A DNA stretch of 64,000 nucleotides from NCBI GenBank assembly GCA_022792885.1, contig JAAWBX010000034.1, positions 1 through 64,000 on the forward strand, written 5' to 3'. This document shows, in pieces, positions 49,080 to 58,004 of this stretch. Positions within the stretch are counted from its first letter, which is position 1, and every line of letters starts with the position of its first letter. The translations under genes were made by a program, and so were the position numbers. The stretch is from Lachnospiraceae bacterium. Lineage in GTDB: Bacteria; Bacillota; Clostridia; Lachnospirales; Lachnospiraceae. The notes under the pieces are model-generated. The model saw only the letters and a program-made list of their open reading frames with translations. It did no database searches and was not told where the DNA came from.

Positions 49080-50963
49080 TTATTTATCCTCTTCCTTCTC
49101 GTAATAAACCGGCTCCCCGGACATCGGGCGGAAAAAATGCCCTGACATACTCGCAACCCGGTATTTCTCCGAATCCCGTACCAGCGGGCGGGTCTGTCCC
49201 AGCAACCATACCTTTTCTTCCTCATCCAGATAAGGCTCCAGTTTCGCCCACACCCGGGACTGATACCTCTTAAAACGCTCCTGGTCTTCTTCCGACATCC
49301 GGCCGATATCCAGCCCGTCCCGATCAATAGGAACGCAGGTCAGATGCTCAAAGCCCAAAAAGGTTCCGTATTCCGTCTCCTGAAGCTTCCGGCAAAGCAG
49401 AAGATTCTCGATCCGGATCCCGTATTTCCCGTCTTCATAATACCCTGGCTCATCCGAAGTAATCATTCCCGGCTTGAACGCCCATTCCGGATTCTGCGGC
49501 GAATATTTCCAGCGAAAACCATTCGGCCCCTCGTGAACATTCAGGAAACTTCCCACGCCGTGCCCGGTCCCATGACGGTAGTCCAGCCCCTCCCGCCAGA
49601 AAACTTCCCGGGCCAGGATATCCAGATTCTCCCCCCGGCAGCCTTCCAAAAAGCAGGCGTCGGCCAGACGAAGCATGGCGACCACCGTCAATGTATAGTG
49701 CTTTCTTTCTTCGTCGCCGATCGGCCCCAGGATCACCGTCCGGGTCACATCCGTCGTGCCGCCCGGGTATTGTCCGCCCGAATCGACCAGAAGCATCCCT
49801 TCCGGTTTCAGCTCCCGGTCCGTTTCTTCCGTCGCCTGATAGTGAATGATCGCTCCGTGCTCTTGATACCCGGCAATCGTGGAAAAACTCGGTCCCTGGT
49901 ATTCCCTATCCGCCCGGCGAAATTCCTCCAGCTTCTCGGCCGCGCTTCGTTCCGTCACAGGCGCCTTCCCCACATTTTCTTTCAGCCAGCGCATAAAACG
50001 GGTCACCGCCACGCCGTCCTTCACATGCACCTCCCGCGCCCGGCGGATCTCCTCCGGCGTTTTTACCGCTTTGGCCGGCGTCGTCGGATTGACCGTGTCG
50101 CACAGGCGTACTCCCGAAGGAATGCTGCGAAACAGCCGGTAATTCACCTTCGCTTTCTCCAGCATCACGACCGCCTGCGGATCGATTTTCCGAACGTCTT
50201 CATAAATCTCATCGTAAGGCCGCAGTGTTACGCCGACCCGCTCCAGACCGCTCGCCAGATAAGAACCGAAGGATTCTGGATTGACATAGAGAAACGTTTC
50301 CCGCTTCGTCATTCTCACATACGCCGCCACGACCGGATTGTTCTCCACGTCGCTCCCTCTCATGTTAAAAAGCCACGCAATATCATCCAACGCAGTCAGG
50401 AGGAACTCGTCGGCCCCGGCTTTTTTCATCGCTTCCCGGATCTCTCTCTGCTTTTCCTGGCTGCTTTTTCCCGTATAAGCCAGTTCCAGCAAATACGCCG
50501 GCCGTTTATGCCTTCCCGGCCGCTCCTCCCAGATCTCGTCAACCAGATCTTCCTCAAAACGGATGCTTCCGCCTTTTGCCTCCATAACCGTTTCCAGACG
50601 CCGTCCGAAAGCCGCGTCCGTCACCCGGCCGTCGAAAGCCAGCACCGCGCCCTCTCCCAGTTTTCGCTCCAGATACTCCAAAATCCCGGGCGTGTCCGGC
50701 ATCCCGGCTTTATACAGCGTGATACCGCTGCCGGACAACTGTTCCTCCGCCTGCAGATAATACCGCCCGTCCGTCCAGAGCCCCGCTTCCTCAGCCAGAA
50801 CCAGAAGCGTCCCCGCCGAGCCGGTGAAACCGGACACATATTCCCGACATTTAAAGTAATCTTCCACATATTCGGATCCGTGGTAATCCGCCGTCGGGAT
50901 CAGATACGCGTCGATCCCCTTTTCTTTCATGATTTTTCGCAAATCCAACAGCGGTTTTCTCAT
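49080..50963 (-). CDS. Xaa-Pro aminopeptidase (M24B family)
   Basis: Start 50963 (GGAGGG, 9-nt spacing; MRKPLLDLRKIMKEKG) gives 627 aa, the three-domain long form with two creatinase-like N-domains. Metal ligands are visible: Asp in LLVDSGGQYPGGTTDVTRT, His in HGTGHGVGSFL, and Glu in TSDEPGYYEDGKYGIRIEN. It removes N-terminal residues preceding proline from cytosolic peptides. It follows the 1089-aa permease by 23 bases and precedes the sigma gene, so it may be part of a longer operon. Confidence 0.93.
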   Translation of the reverse strand: MRKPLLDLRKIMKEKGIDAYLIPTADYHGSEYVEDYFKCREYVSGFTGSAGTLLVLAEEAGLWTDGRYYLQAEEQLSGSGITLYKAGMPDTPGILEYLERKLGEGAVLAFDGRVTDAAFGRRLETVMEAKGGSIRFEEDLVDEIWEERPGRHKRPAYLLELAYTGKSSQEKQREIREAMKKAGADEFLLTALDDIAWLFNMRGSDVENNPVVAAYVRMTKRETFLYVNPESFGSYLASGLERVGVTLRPYDEIYEDVRKIDPQAVVMLEKAKVNYRLFRSIPSGVRLCDTVNPTTPAKAVKTPEEIRRAREVHVKDGVAVTRFMRWLKENVGKAPVTERSAAEKLEEFRRADREYQGPSFSTIAGYQEHGAIIHYQATEETDRELKPEGMLLVDSGGQYPGGTTDVTRTVILGPIGDEERKHYTLTVVAMLRLADACFLEGCRGENLDILAREVFWREGLDYRHGTGHGVGSFLNVHEGPNGFRWKYSPQNPEWAFKPGMITSDEPGYYEDGKYGIRIENLLLCRKLQETEYGTFLGFEHLTCVPIDRDGLDIGRMSEEDQERFKRYQSRVWAKLEPYLDEEEKVWLLGQTRPLVRDSEKYRVASMSGHFFRPMSGEPVYYEKEEDK

Positions 50964-50985
50964 GTCTGTATTCCCTCCTGCCAAT

Positions 50986-53900
50986 TTATTCTACACTCTT
51001 CAGTGATTCTACCATATCGATCTTCTTCAGTTTATAATACATGGAAACATTCACGATTACCGAAAAGAGCGCCGTCAAAAGAAGTCCGTAAACATAGCTG
51101 ATCGTCGAGATCTGACGCCCGAACAGCAGCATATCGATCTCCACGGTCGTGACCACATAAAGATGCAGCCAGTTTCCCAGGAACACGCCGGCCGCCATGC
51201 CGAAGAGCGTCAGGAAAATATTCTCCCGGTAAACGTAAACGGCGACCTCGATATCGTAAAAGCCAAGCACCTTCAACGTCGCCAGCTCCCGGCGGCGCTC
51301 CGTAATGTTAATGTTATTCAGATTATACAGCACCACAAAGGCGAGCAGGCCGGCCGACAAAATCAACACCCAGATAACCAGATCCAGGCTGCCCAGCATA
51401 CTTTCCACCTGTTCATGAAGGCCGGACGTAAGGCTTATATTCTGCACGGCATCCAGGGAAAGTAACGCGGCGGAGATTTCTTCTTTGATCGCCTCCGCAT
51501 CCTCCGTCAGAAGAATTTCTTTTTGATTATACTCCGGCGCTTCCCCCAGGATCTTTTCATATGCGTCCGGCGACATATACACGATATGGCGCATATAATG
51601 TTCCGTCACGCCGAGCACTTTTACGGCATATTCCTCCGTATCGCTGATTTTCAGGTAAACGGTATCTCCCGTTTCCGCTTCCAGTATCCGGGCCAGTTTT
51701 TCCGTCAGAATGACGCCGTCCTCGTCCAGGGACAACGGTTCCTGCGTCTCCATGTTCCGCAGATGCGTATAATCGGAAAACGCTTCCGTATCTTTCGGAA
51801 CGATCAGGCTGCCGGCGCGGGCAATTCCCGCCGACTCAAAATCCATGGAAACGGAAGCCGTATCAAGCGAGCCCACAATCGCCTCCGTATCCGCCAGGTA
51901 GCGTTCCAGCGCCTCTTTCTCCTCCTCCGAAGCATCCGTATCCACCGACACTTCCATGTCATAAACCCAGATGGTCTGATACTGATTGTCTACGATAACC
52001 ATGATCGAATCCCGCAAACCGAAGCCCACCAGAAGCAGGGCCATGCAGGCCCCGATACCGAATATGGTCATAAAAAAACGTTTTTTATACCGGAGCAGGT
52101 TCCGTATGGTAGATTTCATACTGAAACTCAAATGTTTCCAGATAAGGCCGATCCGTTCCAGCAACACGCGGCGCCCCTGTTTGGGCGCTTCCGGGCGCAT
52201 CAGAGCCGCCGGGGTCGCCAACAATTCCCGATAACAGGCGAAAAGAGTCGCCGCCACGGTGCAGCCAATCGCCATCCCGGCGGCCGTCAGGGAATATTCC
52301 ATATGAAAAGGGATCTGCATACCCACTACATTTTCATACATGATCTTATACGCGGTGATCACGACAAAGGGCAGCGCCGTTCCGCCGATTGCGATCCCCA
52401 GAAGGCTTCCGATCAGACTTGCGCTCAGCGCGTACAAAACGTACTTGGAGGCAATCGCTCCCTTGCCGTACCCGAGCGCTTTCATGGTTCCGATCTGAAG
52501 ACGCTCTTCCTCCACCATCCGGGTCATCGTCGTCAGGCTCACCAAAGCCGCCACCAAAAAAAAGATCACGGGAAACACTTCCGCCAGTTTTCCGACGCTC
52601 TCCGCGTCCTGCCCGAATTCCACGTACGTCTGGATCGTCCCCCGGTCCAGGACATACCATTCCGGATAACTCAGTTTGTTCAACCGCTTTTCCGCGTCCT
52701 CGATCTGAAGCAGTGCCTCGGCATTTTCCTTCTCAAATTGCGCCTCGGCTTCCTCCAGCTCCCTTTCTCCTTCCTCCCACCGGGCTACTCCGGCGTCCAG
52801 CTCCGCTTTCGCATTCGCCAGTTGATGTTCCACGTCCGACATCTGAAGTTTCGCGTCCGCCAGTTGCTTCTCACCATCTTCCAGTTGAAGTTCCGACGTC
52901 TGTATCTGCACCTTCGCCTCCGTCAATCGGTTGGAGGCGGCATTTAACTGAGCCCGCGCGGAAGCCACCTGCGCGACGTTCCGATCAATCTCCGCCTTGG
53001 AAGCATCCAACTGGCCTTTAAACGCCTCCAGCATGCCCTCGATGTCCAGGCCCTGCCAGAGTTCCGGATTGACTCCGTTTTCCTCCAACCAGCCCTCCAA
53101 ATCCTCCGGCGTCTCAATCCCCGGGATGGACAATTTGCCTATCAGCTCATAATACAACTGAAGATTGCGCTCATAGGTAGCCTGCGCCGTGGACAGCACG
53201 GTTTCCATAACGACCACTTGAATCCGCGCTTCCTCAAAGGCGTCCTCCTGTCGTTCCAACTCCTGCCGGCCCGCGTCCAAAGCCGCTTTTCCGTCCGTCA
53301 GTTCCTGTTCCCGCGCCGCGATCTCCGCCATCGCCGACTCATATTCCGCCATTCCGGAATCGTATTCCGCCCGGCCCGCGTCCAACTGCTCCCGGCTCGT
53401 ATTCAACTCCGCCCGGCCCGCGTCCAGCTGTTCCCTCGCGTCGGCCAGTTCCGCTTTCGCCCTGTCCACCTCTTCCCATCCGGCTACTACCACGTCTTCA
53501 TACCGAACGCCGCAGCGGCCGCCTGCGATCGCCTCAATGCTCTCCTGAAGCCGGTCGATCCAAGCCTCATATTCATCCGAAAAACACAAAAATTCTTCGG
53601 CCCCTTCGCTCTTCACATAAATCTGCGTATACGCTTCCAGCTTAAAATCCGCTTTCTGAATCGCCATAAACCCGGCAAGACTCCCGTTTCCGATCGAAGA
53701 ATTTCCCCGCTCCCAGGTCAGATAATACGGGTTTTTCCCCACCCCGACGACCGTATAAACATCGGCCGCCAATGTCTCCAGGATATCCTCCTCCGTCCCG
53801 GAATAAAGCGTAAGCGAATCGCCGATGCGATATCCGTTATCCTTCGCAAAACGTTCGTCCAACAGGCATTCGCCGGATTTCAACGGAAGCCGGCCTTCGG

Positions 53901-54255
53901 TCACATACATCTGACCGATATCCTCCGGCACGGAAACCACATTCAATACTTTCTCGGTGCCCTCGACCTGAAGCAGCATATCGCTGCTGTAGATTCCTTC
54001 CGCCGCCTCCACGCCGCGCACTTCTTCAATCGCTTTCCTGTCATCTTCCGTCAGACCCAACGTGCCCAGAATCCGGACGTCCATAAAGTCCTGCCCGTCC
54101 AGGTAGGCGTCCGCCGTCTGCTTCATATCCGGTTCGCTGGAACGGATCCCCGTATAAAACGCGACGCCCAGGGCTACAATAAACAAAATAGAAAGATAAC
54201 GGTTCAGGCTCTTCTTTATTTCCCTGAAAAAATCAATACGCTGGCCCTTTGTCAT
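50986..54255 (-). CDS. Large FtsX-type permease with coiled-coil extracellular domain
   Basis: The 1089-aa protein starts MTKGQRIDFFREIKKSLNRYL with one helix (about 19-37). A large outside region holds a long coiled coil (about 265-545) built of repeated LDAGRAELNxSREQ-like units. Three helices with FtsX motif EERLQIGTMKALGYGKGAI follow, then a second exposed domain and C-terminal helices with RRELATLKVLGFYDIEV. This long-coil subtype is widespread in Clostridia and Actinobacteria and unassigned. GGAGAA precedes the ATG. Its ATPase is encoded 55 bases upstream. Confidence 0.92.
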   Translation of the reverse strand: MTKGQRIDFFREIKKSLNRYLSILFIVALGVAFYTGIRSSEPDMKQTADAYLDGQDFMDVRILGTLGLTEDDRKAIEEVRGVEAAEGIYSSDMLLQVEGTEKVLNVVSVPEDIGQMYVTEGRLPLKSGECLLDERFAKDNGYRIGDSLTLYSGTEEDILETLAADVYTVVGVGKNPYYLTWERGNSSIGNGSLAGFMAIQKADFKLEAYTQIYVKSEGAEEFLCFSDEYEAWIDRLQESIEAIAGGRCGVRYEDVVVAGWEEVDRAKAELADAREQLDAGRAELNTSREQLDAGRAEYDSGMAEYESAMAEIAAREQELTDGKAALDAGRQELERQEDAFEEARIQVVVMETVLSTAQATYERNLQLYYELIGKLSIPGIETPEDLEGWLEENGVNPELWQGLDIEGMLEAFKGQLDASKAEIDRNVAQVASARAQLNAASNRLTEAKVQIQTSELQLEDGEKQLADAKLQMSDVEHQLANAKAELDAGVARWEEGERELEEAEAQFEKENAEALLQIEDAEKRLNKLSYPEWYVLDRGTIQTYVEFGQDAESVGKLAEVFPVIFFLVAALVSLTTMTRMVEEERLQIGTMKALGYGKGAIASKYVLYALSASLIGSLLGIAIGGTALPFVVITAYKIMYENVVGMQIPFHMEYSLTAAGMAIGCTVAATLFACYRELLATPAALMRPEAPKQGRRVLLERIGLIWKHLSFSMKSTIRNLLRYKKRFFMTIFGIGACMALLLVGFGLRDSIMVIVDNQYQTIWVYDMEVSVDTDASEEEKEALERYLADTEAIVGSLDTASVSMDFESAGIARAGSLIVPKDTEAFSDYTHLRNMETQEPLSLDEDGVILTEKLARILEAETGDTVYLKISDTEEYAVKVLGVTEHYMRHIVYMSPDAYEKILGEAPEYNQKEILLTEDAEAIKEEISAALLSLDAVQNISLTSGLHEQVESMLGSLDLVIWVLILSAGLLAFVVLYNLNNINITERRRELATLKVLGFYDIEVAVYVYRENIFLTLFGMAAGVFLGNWLHLYVVTTVEIDMLLFGRQISTISYVYGLLLTALFSVIVNVSMYYKLKKIDMVESLKSVE

Positions 54256-54310
54256 AATCCTTTTCTCCGAATCTTCTGATGTCTTTCTGCGGTTGTCCTA
54301 TATTTCAAGA

Positions 54311-55012
54311 TTACCATTCGATCTGTTCCACCGGCATAGGGTCCTTATTCTCCGTCACGTTATGGACCTGCCCGTTTTTGATCTCGATCACCCGGTCCGC
54401 CATGGGCGCGATCGCCGTATTGTGCGTGATCACAATGACCGTCATTCCCTTTTCCCGGCACATATCCTGCAAAAGTTTCAGAATCGCTTTGCCCGTCTGA
54501 TAGTCCAAAGCGCCCGTCGGCTCGTCGCAGAGCAGAAGCTTCGGGTTTTTGGCCAGAGCCCGCGCGATGGATACCCGTTGCTGCTCGCCGCCGGATAACT
54601 GGGCGGGAAAATTCCCCATACGCTCGCCCAGACCGACCTCCCAGAGAATCTGTTTGGCGTCCAGGTGGCTCTTGCAGATCTGAGTGGCCAACTCCACATT
54701 TTCCAGCGCGGTCAGATTCGGCACCAGGTTATAAAACTGAAAAACAAACCCGATATCTTCCCGGCGATAGCGGGTAAGTTCTCTCTGGTTGTAACCGGCG
54801 ATATTGACGCCGTCCACCCACACTTCCCCGGTCGTAGCGCTGTCCATCCCGCCCAGAATATTGAGAACGGTCGTCTTGCCGGCTCCGCTTGGACCGACCA
54901 CGATCGCAAATTCGGACTTTTCAATCTCAAAATCGATTCCGGCCGCCGCTTTGATGGTAACTTCTCCCATCTGGTAAATTTTTTCCACTTTCTTTAATAT
55001 AACAAAACTCAT
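54311..55012 (-). CDS. ABC ATPase partner of the 1089-aa permease
   Basis: Start 55012 (AAGGAG, 10-nt spacing; [16 protein letters not shown]) gives 233 aa. Walker [15 protein letters not shown]-loop [18 protein letters not shown], signature [14 protein letters not shown] and Walker [14 protein letters not shown] are intact. It has the LolD/MacB family length. It is divergent from perR, with both promoter regions in the 180 bases between. Confidence 0.93.
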   Translation of the reverse strand: MSFVILKKVEKIYQMGEVTIKAAAGIDFEIEKSEFAIVVGPSGAGKTTVLNILGGMDSATTGEVWVDGVNIAGYNQRELTRYRREDIGFVFQFYNLVPNLTALENVELATQICKSHLDAKQILWEVGLGERMGNFPAQLSGGEQQRVSIARALAKNPKLLLCDEPTGALDYQTGKAILKLLQDMCREKGMTVIVITHNTAIAPMADRVIEIKNGQVHNVTENKDPMPVEQIEW

Positions 55013-55126
55013 AATCGGGAATCTCCTTCGAATATACGGGCTCCCCGGCATCCATGCTTCTGCTTCCCCGCCGGACTTTACCCCTCTATCGAGATTATAC
55101 CAGTAAAAAAAAGGAAAATAAATGTC

Positions 55127-55155
55127 TTGACAAAATTTAATGCTTTGTTTATTAT
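55127..55155 (+). promoter_or_regulatory. Promoter of perR
   Basis: Perfect TTGACA (55127-55132), a 17-base spacer and TATTAT (55150-55155) lie about 40 bases before the perR start. Confidence 0.8.
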
Positions 55156-55164
55156 AATAACAGG

Positions 55165-55177
55165 AACAATTATTGTT
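55165..55177 (+). promoter_or_regulatory. Candidate PerR/Fur-type operator
   Basis: AACAATTATTGTT is an exact 6-1-6 palindrome just downstream of the perR -10, where a repressor would block transcription. Its half-site resembles the Per/Fur box but is not the full consensus. Autoregulation is the likely function. Confidence 0.55.
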
Positions 55178-55193
55178 TTAAAAAGGAGTTTTT

Positions 55194-55598
55194 ATGAAGC
55201 CTTTGAAATACAGCCGTCAGAGAGAGGCCATCAAAGAATTTCTCTGTTCCACGACTTCCCATCCGACGGCGGACACGGTTTATATTCACCTCCGGGAAAA
55301 GTATCCCCGGATCAGCCTGGGAACGATCTATCGGAATCTGGCGCTTCTGGCATCTCTCGGTGAGATCCAGCGGCTGACCGACCGCAACGGAGTGGAGCAT
55401 TTTGACGCCGATACCACTCCGCATGTCCACTTTGTCTGTTCGGAATGTTCCTGCATCTACGACCTGCCGATCGAACTTTCCGCCGATCTGAACGAGCGCG
55501 CTTCCGCCTGTTTTGACGGAGAGATCGACGGCCACACCATTTATTTCCATGGTCGATGTGAAAACTGTTTAGATAAAGAGTTCCCGGAACGGCAATAA
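55194..55598 (+). CDS. perR: Fur-family peroxide-type regulator (PerR-like)
   Basis: The 134-aa protein has a winged helix (TADTVYIHLREKYPRISLGTIYRNL). The metal site HFDADTTPHVHFVC carries the Asp that distinguishes PerR-like from Fur-like proteins. Two zinc CxxC pairs (CSECS, CENC) are present. PerR represses peroxide and oxygen defence genes and is inactivated by metal-catalysed histidine oxidation. The next gene is reverse rubrerythrin, a classic PerR target in Clostridia. GGAG precedes the ATG by 6-7 nt. Confidence 0.9.
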   Translation: MKPLKYSRQREAIKEFLCSTTSHPTADTVYIHLREKYPRISLGTIYRNLALLASLGEIQRLTDRNGVEHFDADTTPHVHFVCSECSCIYDLPIELSADLNERASACFDGEIDGHTIYFHGRCENCLDKEFPERQ

Positions 55599-55721
55599 TT
55601 TATTACTGTTACCACCATGCTGAAATTCGTGTACGGACATGTTTGTTCTTTCGGCCCGCTATCAAGCGGCAGCTCACATTCCGGCACGCGGATAAATATA
55701 TTTTTAAAGGAGATCAAAGCG

Positions 55722-56264
55722 ATGAAAAAATTTGTATGTCAGGTTTGCGGTTATGTTTACGAAGGAGAATCCGCTCCGGAATTTTGCCCTCAGTGCAAGG
55801 CTCCGGCTTCCAAATTTACGGAGATGGCCGGCGAGAGAAGCTGGGCGGCGGAGCATGTAGTCGGCGTAGCTCAGGGCGTCAGCGAAGATATCATGGCCGA
55901 CTTAAGAGCGAATTTCCAGGGCGAATGCACCGAAGTCGGTATGTATCTTGCCATGGCTAGAGTTGCCCACAGAGAAGGCTATCCGGAGATCGGCCTCTAC
56001 TGGGAGAAGGCAGCCTGGGAAGAAGCGGAACATGCCGCGAAGTTCGCGGAACTTCTGGGCGAAGTCGTCACCGACAGCACCAAGAAGAATCTTGAGATGA
56101 GACTGGAAGCGGAGAACGGCGCTACCGCCGGCAAGATGGATCTGGCAAAACGTGCGAAAGCCGCCAATCTGGACGCGATCCATGATACCGTACATGAGAT
56201 GGCCCGCGACGAGGCAAGACACGGCAAGGCGTTCGAAGGGCTGCTCAAGAGATATTTCAACTAA
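55722..56264 (+). CDS. Reverse rubrerythrin (NADH peroxidase component)
   Basis: Start 55722 (AAAGGAGA, about 8-nt spacing) gives 180 aa. The rubredoxin domain comes first ([17 protein letters not shown]; about 1-40), then the ferritin-like diiron domain with [25 protein letters not shown] and DEARHGKAF. This reversed order defines revRbr, which reduces hydrogen peroxide and oxygen in anaerobes. It follows perR by 123 bases with no own promoter obvious, so it may be co-transcribed or carry a weak one. Confidence 0.95.
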   Translation: MKKFVCQVCGYVYEGESAPEFCPQCKAPASKFTEMAGERSWAAEHVVGVAQGVSEDIMADLRANFQGECTEVGMYLAMARVAHREGYPEIGLYWEKAAWEEAEHAAKFAELLGEVVTDSTKKNLEMRLEAENGATAGKMDLAKRAKAANLDAIHDTVHEMARDEARHGKAFEGLLKRYFN

Positions 56265-56300
56265 GAAACGATCCGTAGTATATAATCTGCCATATTCCGA

Positions 56301-56330
56301 AGGGGTGTGTGAGTTTTCTCACACACCCCT
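56301..56330. terminator. Perfect 13-bp hairpin between revRbr and the facing gene
   Basis: AGGGGTGTGTGAG and CTCACACACCCCT pair perfectly around a TTTT tetraloop. It lies 37 bases past the revRbr stop and its right arm touches the stop of the opposing gene. No T run follows, so it may act as RNA stabiliser as much as terminator. Confidence 0.6.
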
Positions 56331-57000
56331 ACTCGATTCCGTCCGGATAAAACGCGACGATACGAAAACGATACGAAGAATCCGTACCCCTCTCTTTGAT
56401 CAATACGAGCCTTGACCGATACGCCCTCACATATTCCAGAAAACCGTCCCGGCACCGAATCCCGCCTCCCACGGCCTCCTGCTGCCGTTCCGATAAAAAG
56501 ATTTCTTTCGGCAGGCTCTCCGAATCCGTCAGCCATTGCATGATCTCGTCCATATTATCCAGCCATACGTTTTTTAACTGCTCCCACCAGGTTTCGGTAT
56601 CCGCAAATTTAAGCAGTCCGCCCGCCAGATCTACCGGCTTTCCGCTCCGTCTGTCGGAAGAAGAGATTTCACGCCATGCCTGGTTTTTTTCATGTTCCTC
56701 CATAACCGCTTTCCGCTCCGCTTCCATCTCTCCGCGAAGCTCGGTATCCTCTTCCGCCAGCGTTAAAATGTAAGGTACGTCTTCTTTTTTAAAGCGGGAT
56801 ATCAGGAGAGCATCGCACGGTCCCGCTTCCGCCGGGAAACGCCTTCTCACCTCTTTTGGTAAATCCCGCGCATAAGGTCGGATCTCATATCCGGTTTCCC
56901 CCGAAGCTTCCAGGGCTCTTCTCAGTTTCCCCACATCGGCACGCCGGACTACGACATAGCTTTTCCCTTCTTGCCTGACAAATGGCATGAAATTGACCAT
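56329..57000 (-). CDS. Hypothetical protein, 223 aa
   Basis: The product (MVNFMPFVRQEGKSYVVVRR) is soluble and charged, with no signal or membrane helix. It has an N-terminal alpha/beta region, an acidic helical middle (about 85-115, RGEMEAERKAVMEEHEKNQ) and a C-terminal domain with Trp residues (DTETWWEQLKNVWLDNM). No motif is recognised. GGAGGAGG lies 11 nt before the ATG. Its stop codon lies at the edge of the 13-bp hairpin. Confidence 0.6.
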   Translation of the reverse strand: MVNFMPFVRQEGKSYVVVRRADVGKLRRALEASGETGYEIRPYARDLPKEVRRRFPAEAGPCDALLISRFKKEDVPYILTLAEEDTELRGEMEAERKAVMEEHEKNQAWREISSSDRRSGKPVDLAGGLLKFADTETWWEQLKNVWLDNMDEIMQWLTDSESLPKEIFLSERQQEAVGGGIRCRDGFLEYVRAYRSRLVLIKERGTDSSYRFRIVAFYPDGIE

Positions 57001-57164
57001 TCGCGCTTCCGCCTCCTCCCTTTATCCGCGCCGCCGCTTATCCGGCCGCGGCGCCGGCAGGCATCGTTTATATACAATATATGCGAACGCTTTTTAAAGG
57101 GTTCTTTTTGCCTCCGCCGCTTACCGGCGGAATCAATTTTCCGCAAAAAAATTTTTCACGCCTC

Positions 57165-57193
57165 TTGACATTTTTGTATAAAAAAGTTACTAT
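57165..57193 (+). promoter_or_regulatory. Promoter of the hemolysin III-like gene
   Basis: Perfect TTGACA (57165-57170), a 17-base spacer and TACTAT (57188-57193) lie 56 bases before the start. Confidence 0.8.
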
Positions 57194-57248
57194 AAACATA
57201 CCATGATATAGTATCGAAAACTACTTATTGTGACTAAGGAGTGATTTT

Positions 57249-57968
57249 ATGACAAATTTAAGCTACACTGCAGGTTATCGCCCTGTTCTGAATACAAGCA
57301 AGCCGGTTTTCCGTTTCCGTGTTAAGGAACCCGGCAGCGCCCTGACCCATTTGATCGGCTTCGCAGCCGCGATTTTCGTCACGCCGGTACTTCTGATCCA
57401 GGCTTCCGTTCACGGCGCTTCCCTGCTTAATCTGGCCAGCTTAAGCGTCTTTATGTTGAGCATGGTTTTGCTTTACGGCGCGAGCACCGCTTATCATTCT
57501 TTTGATATTTCCGAAAAGGCAAACCGGATTCTGCGGAAGATCGATCACATGATGATCTTTCTTCTGATCGCCGGCTCCTACACGCCGGTCTGCGTGATCG
57601 GCCTCAGCGAGGCCGCGGGTTTCCGGCTTCTGATCCTGGTCTGGGGACTTGCGCTGATCGGCCTGATCCTGAAAGCCTGCTGGATCACCTGTCCGAAGTG
57701 GTTCTCCTCCGTGATCTACATCGGAATGGGCTGGGTCTGCCTGCTGGCGCTGCCGGAACTCTTAATGAATCTTCCGGCCGGCGGTTTCGGATGGCTTCTG
57801 GCCGGCGGCATTATCTACACCGTAGGAGGCATCGTCTACGCGCTGAAGCTCCCCGTCTGGAACGCCCGTTTCAAAAACTTCGGCTCCCATGAGCTGTTTC
57901 ATGTCTTTGTTATGGCCGGAAGTTTCTGCCATTTCATCGTCATGTATCGATATCTTGCCGTTATGTAA
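57249..57968 (+). CDS. Hemolysin III / YqfA-family (PAQR) membrane protein
   Basis: The 239-aa protein has seven membrane helices after a short cytoplasmic tail. Family markers are EPGSALTHLIGFAAA near residue 31, the metal-site Ser/Asp/His in YGASTAYHSF and KIDHMMIFLLIAGSYTP, and the C-terminal HELFHVFVMAGSFCHF. The PAQR superfamily includes putative zinc-dependent lipid hydrolases; in bacteria it affects membrane fluidity and stress tolerance, and haemolysis has been shown for few members. It has its own promoter and a shared terminator. Confidence 0.92.
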   Translation: MTNLSYTAGYRPVLNTSKPVFRFRVKEPGSALTHLIGFAAAIFVTPVLLIQASVHGASLLNLASLSVFMLSMVLLYGASTAYHSFDISEKANRILRKIDHMMIFLLIAGSYTPVCVIGLSEAAGFRLLILVWGLALIGLILKACWITCPKWFSSVIYIGMGWVCLLALPELLMNLPAGGFGWLLAGGIIYTVGGIVYALKLPVWNARFKNFGSHELFHVFVMAGSFCHFIVMYRYLAVM

Positions 57969-57971
57969 AAA

Positions 57972-58000
57972 CAGAGCTCCCTTATCCGGGAGCTCTGCTT
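57972..58000. terminator. Bidirectional terminator between hemolysin III-like gene and murI
   Basis: CAGAGCTCCC and GGGAGCTCTG form a perfect 10-bp stem with a 6-nt loop. CTTT follows rightward and a TTTTT run leftward. Genes converge here. Confidence 0.85.
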
Positions 58001-58004
58001 TCAA

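Noticed and set aside
48518-49327. 269-aa version of the sigma factor
   Set aside because: The first 85 codons overlap pepP, lack a ribosome binding site and look unlike sigma factors.
49344-51101. Very long open frame opposite pepP (585 codons)
   Set aside because: It mirrors the codon bias of pepP on the other strand, is Arg/His/Pro rich and has no domain or ribosome binding site.
51523-54279. Long open frames opposite the 1089-aa permease
   Set aside because: Antisense shadows of a GC-rich gene, with repetitive Arg/Pro composition.
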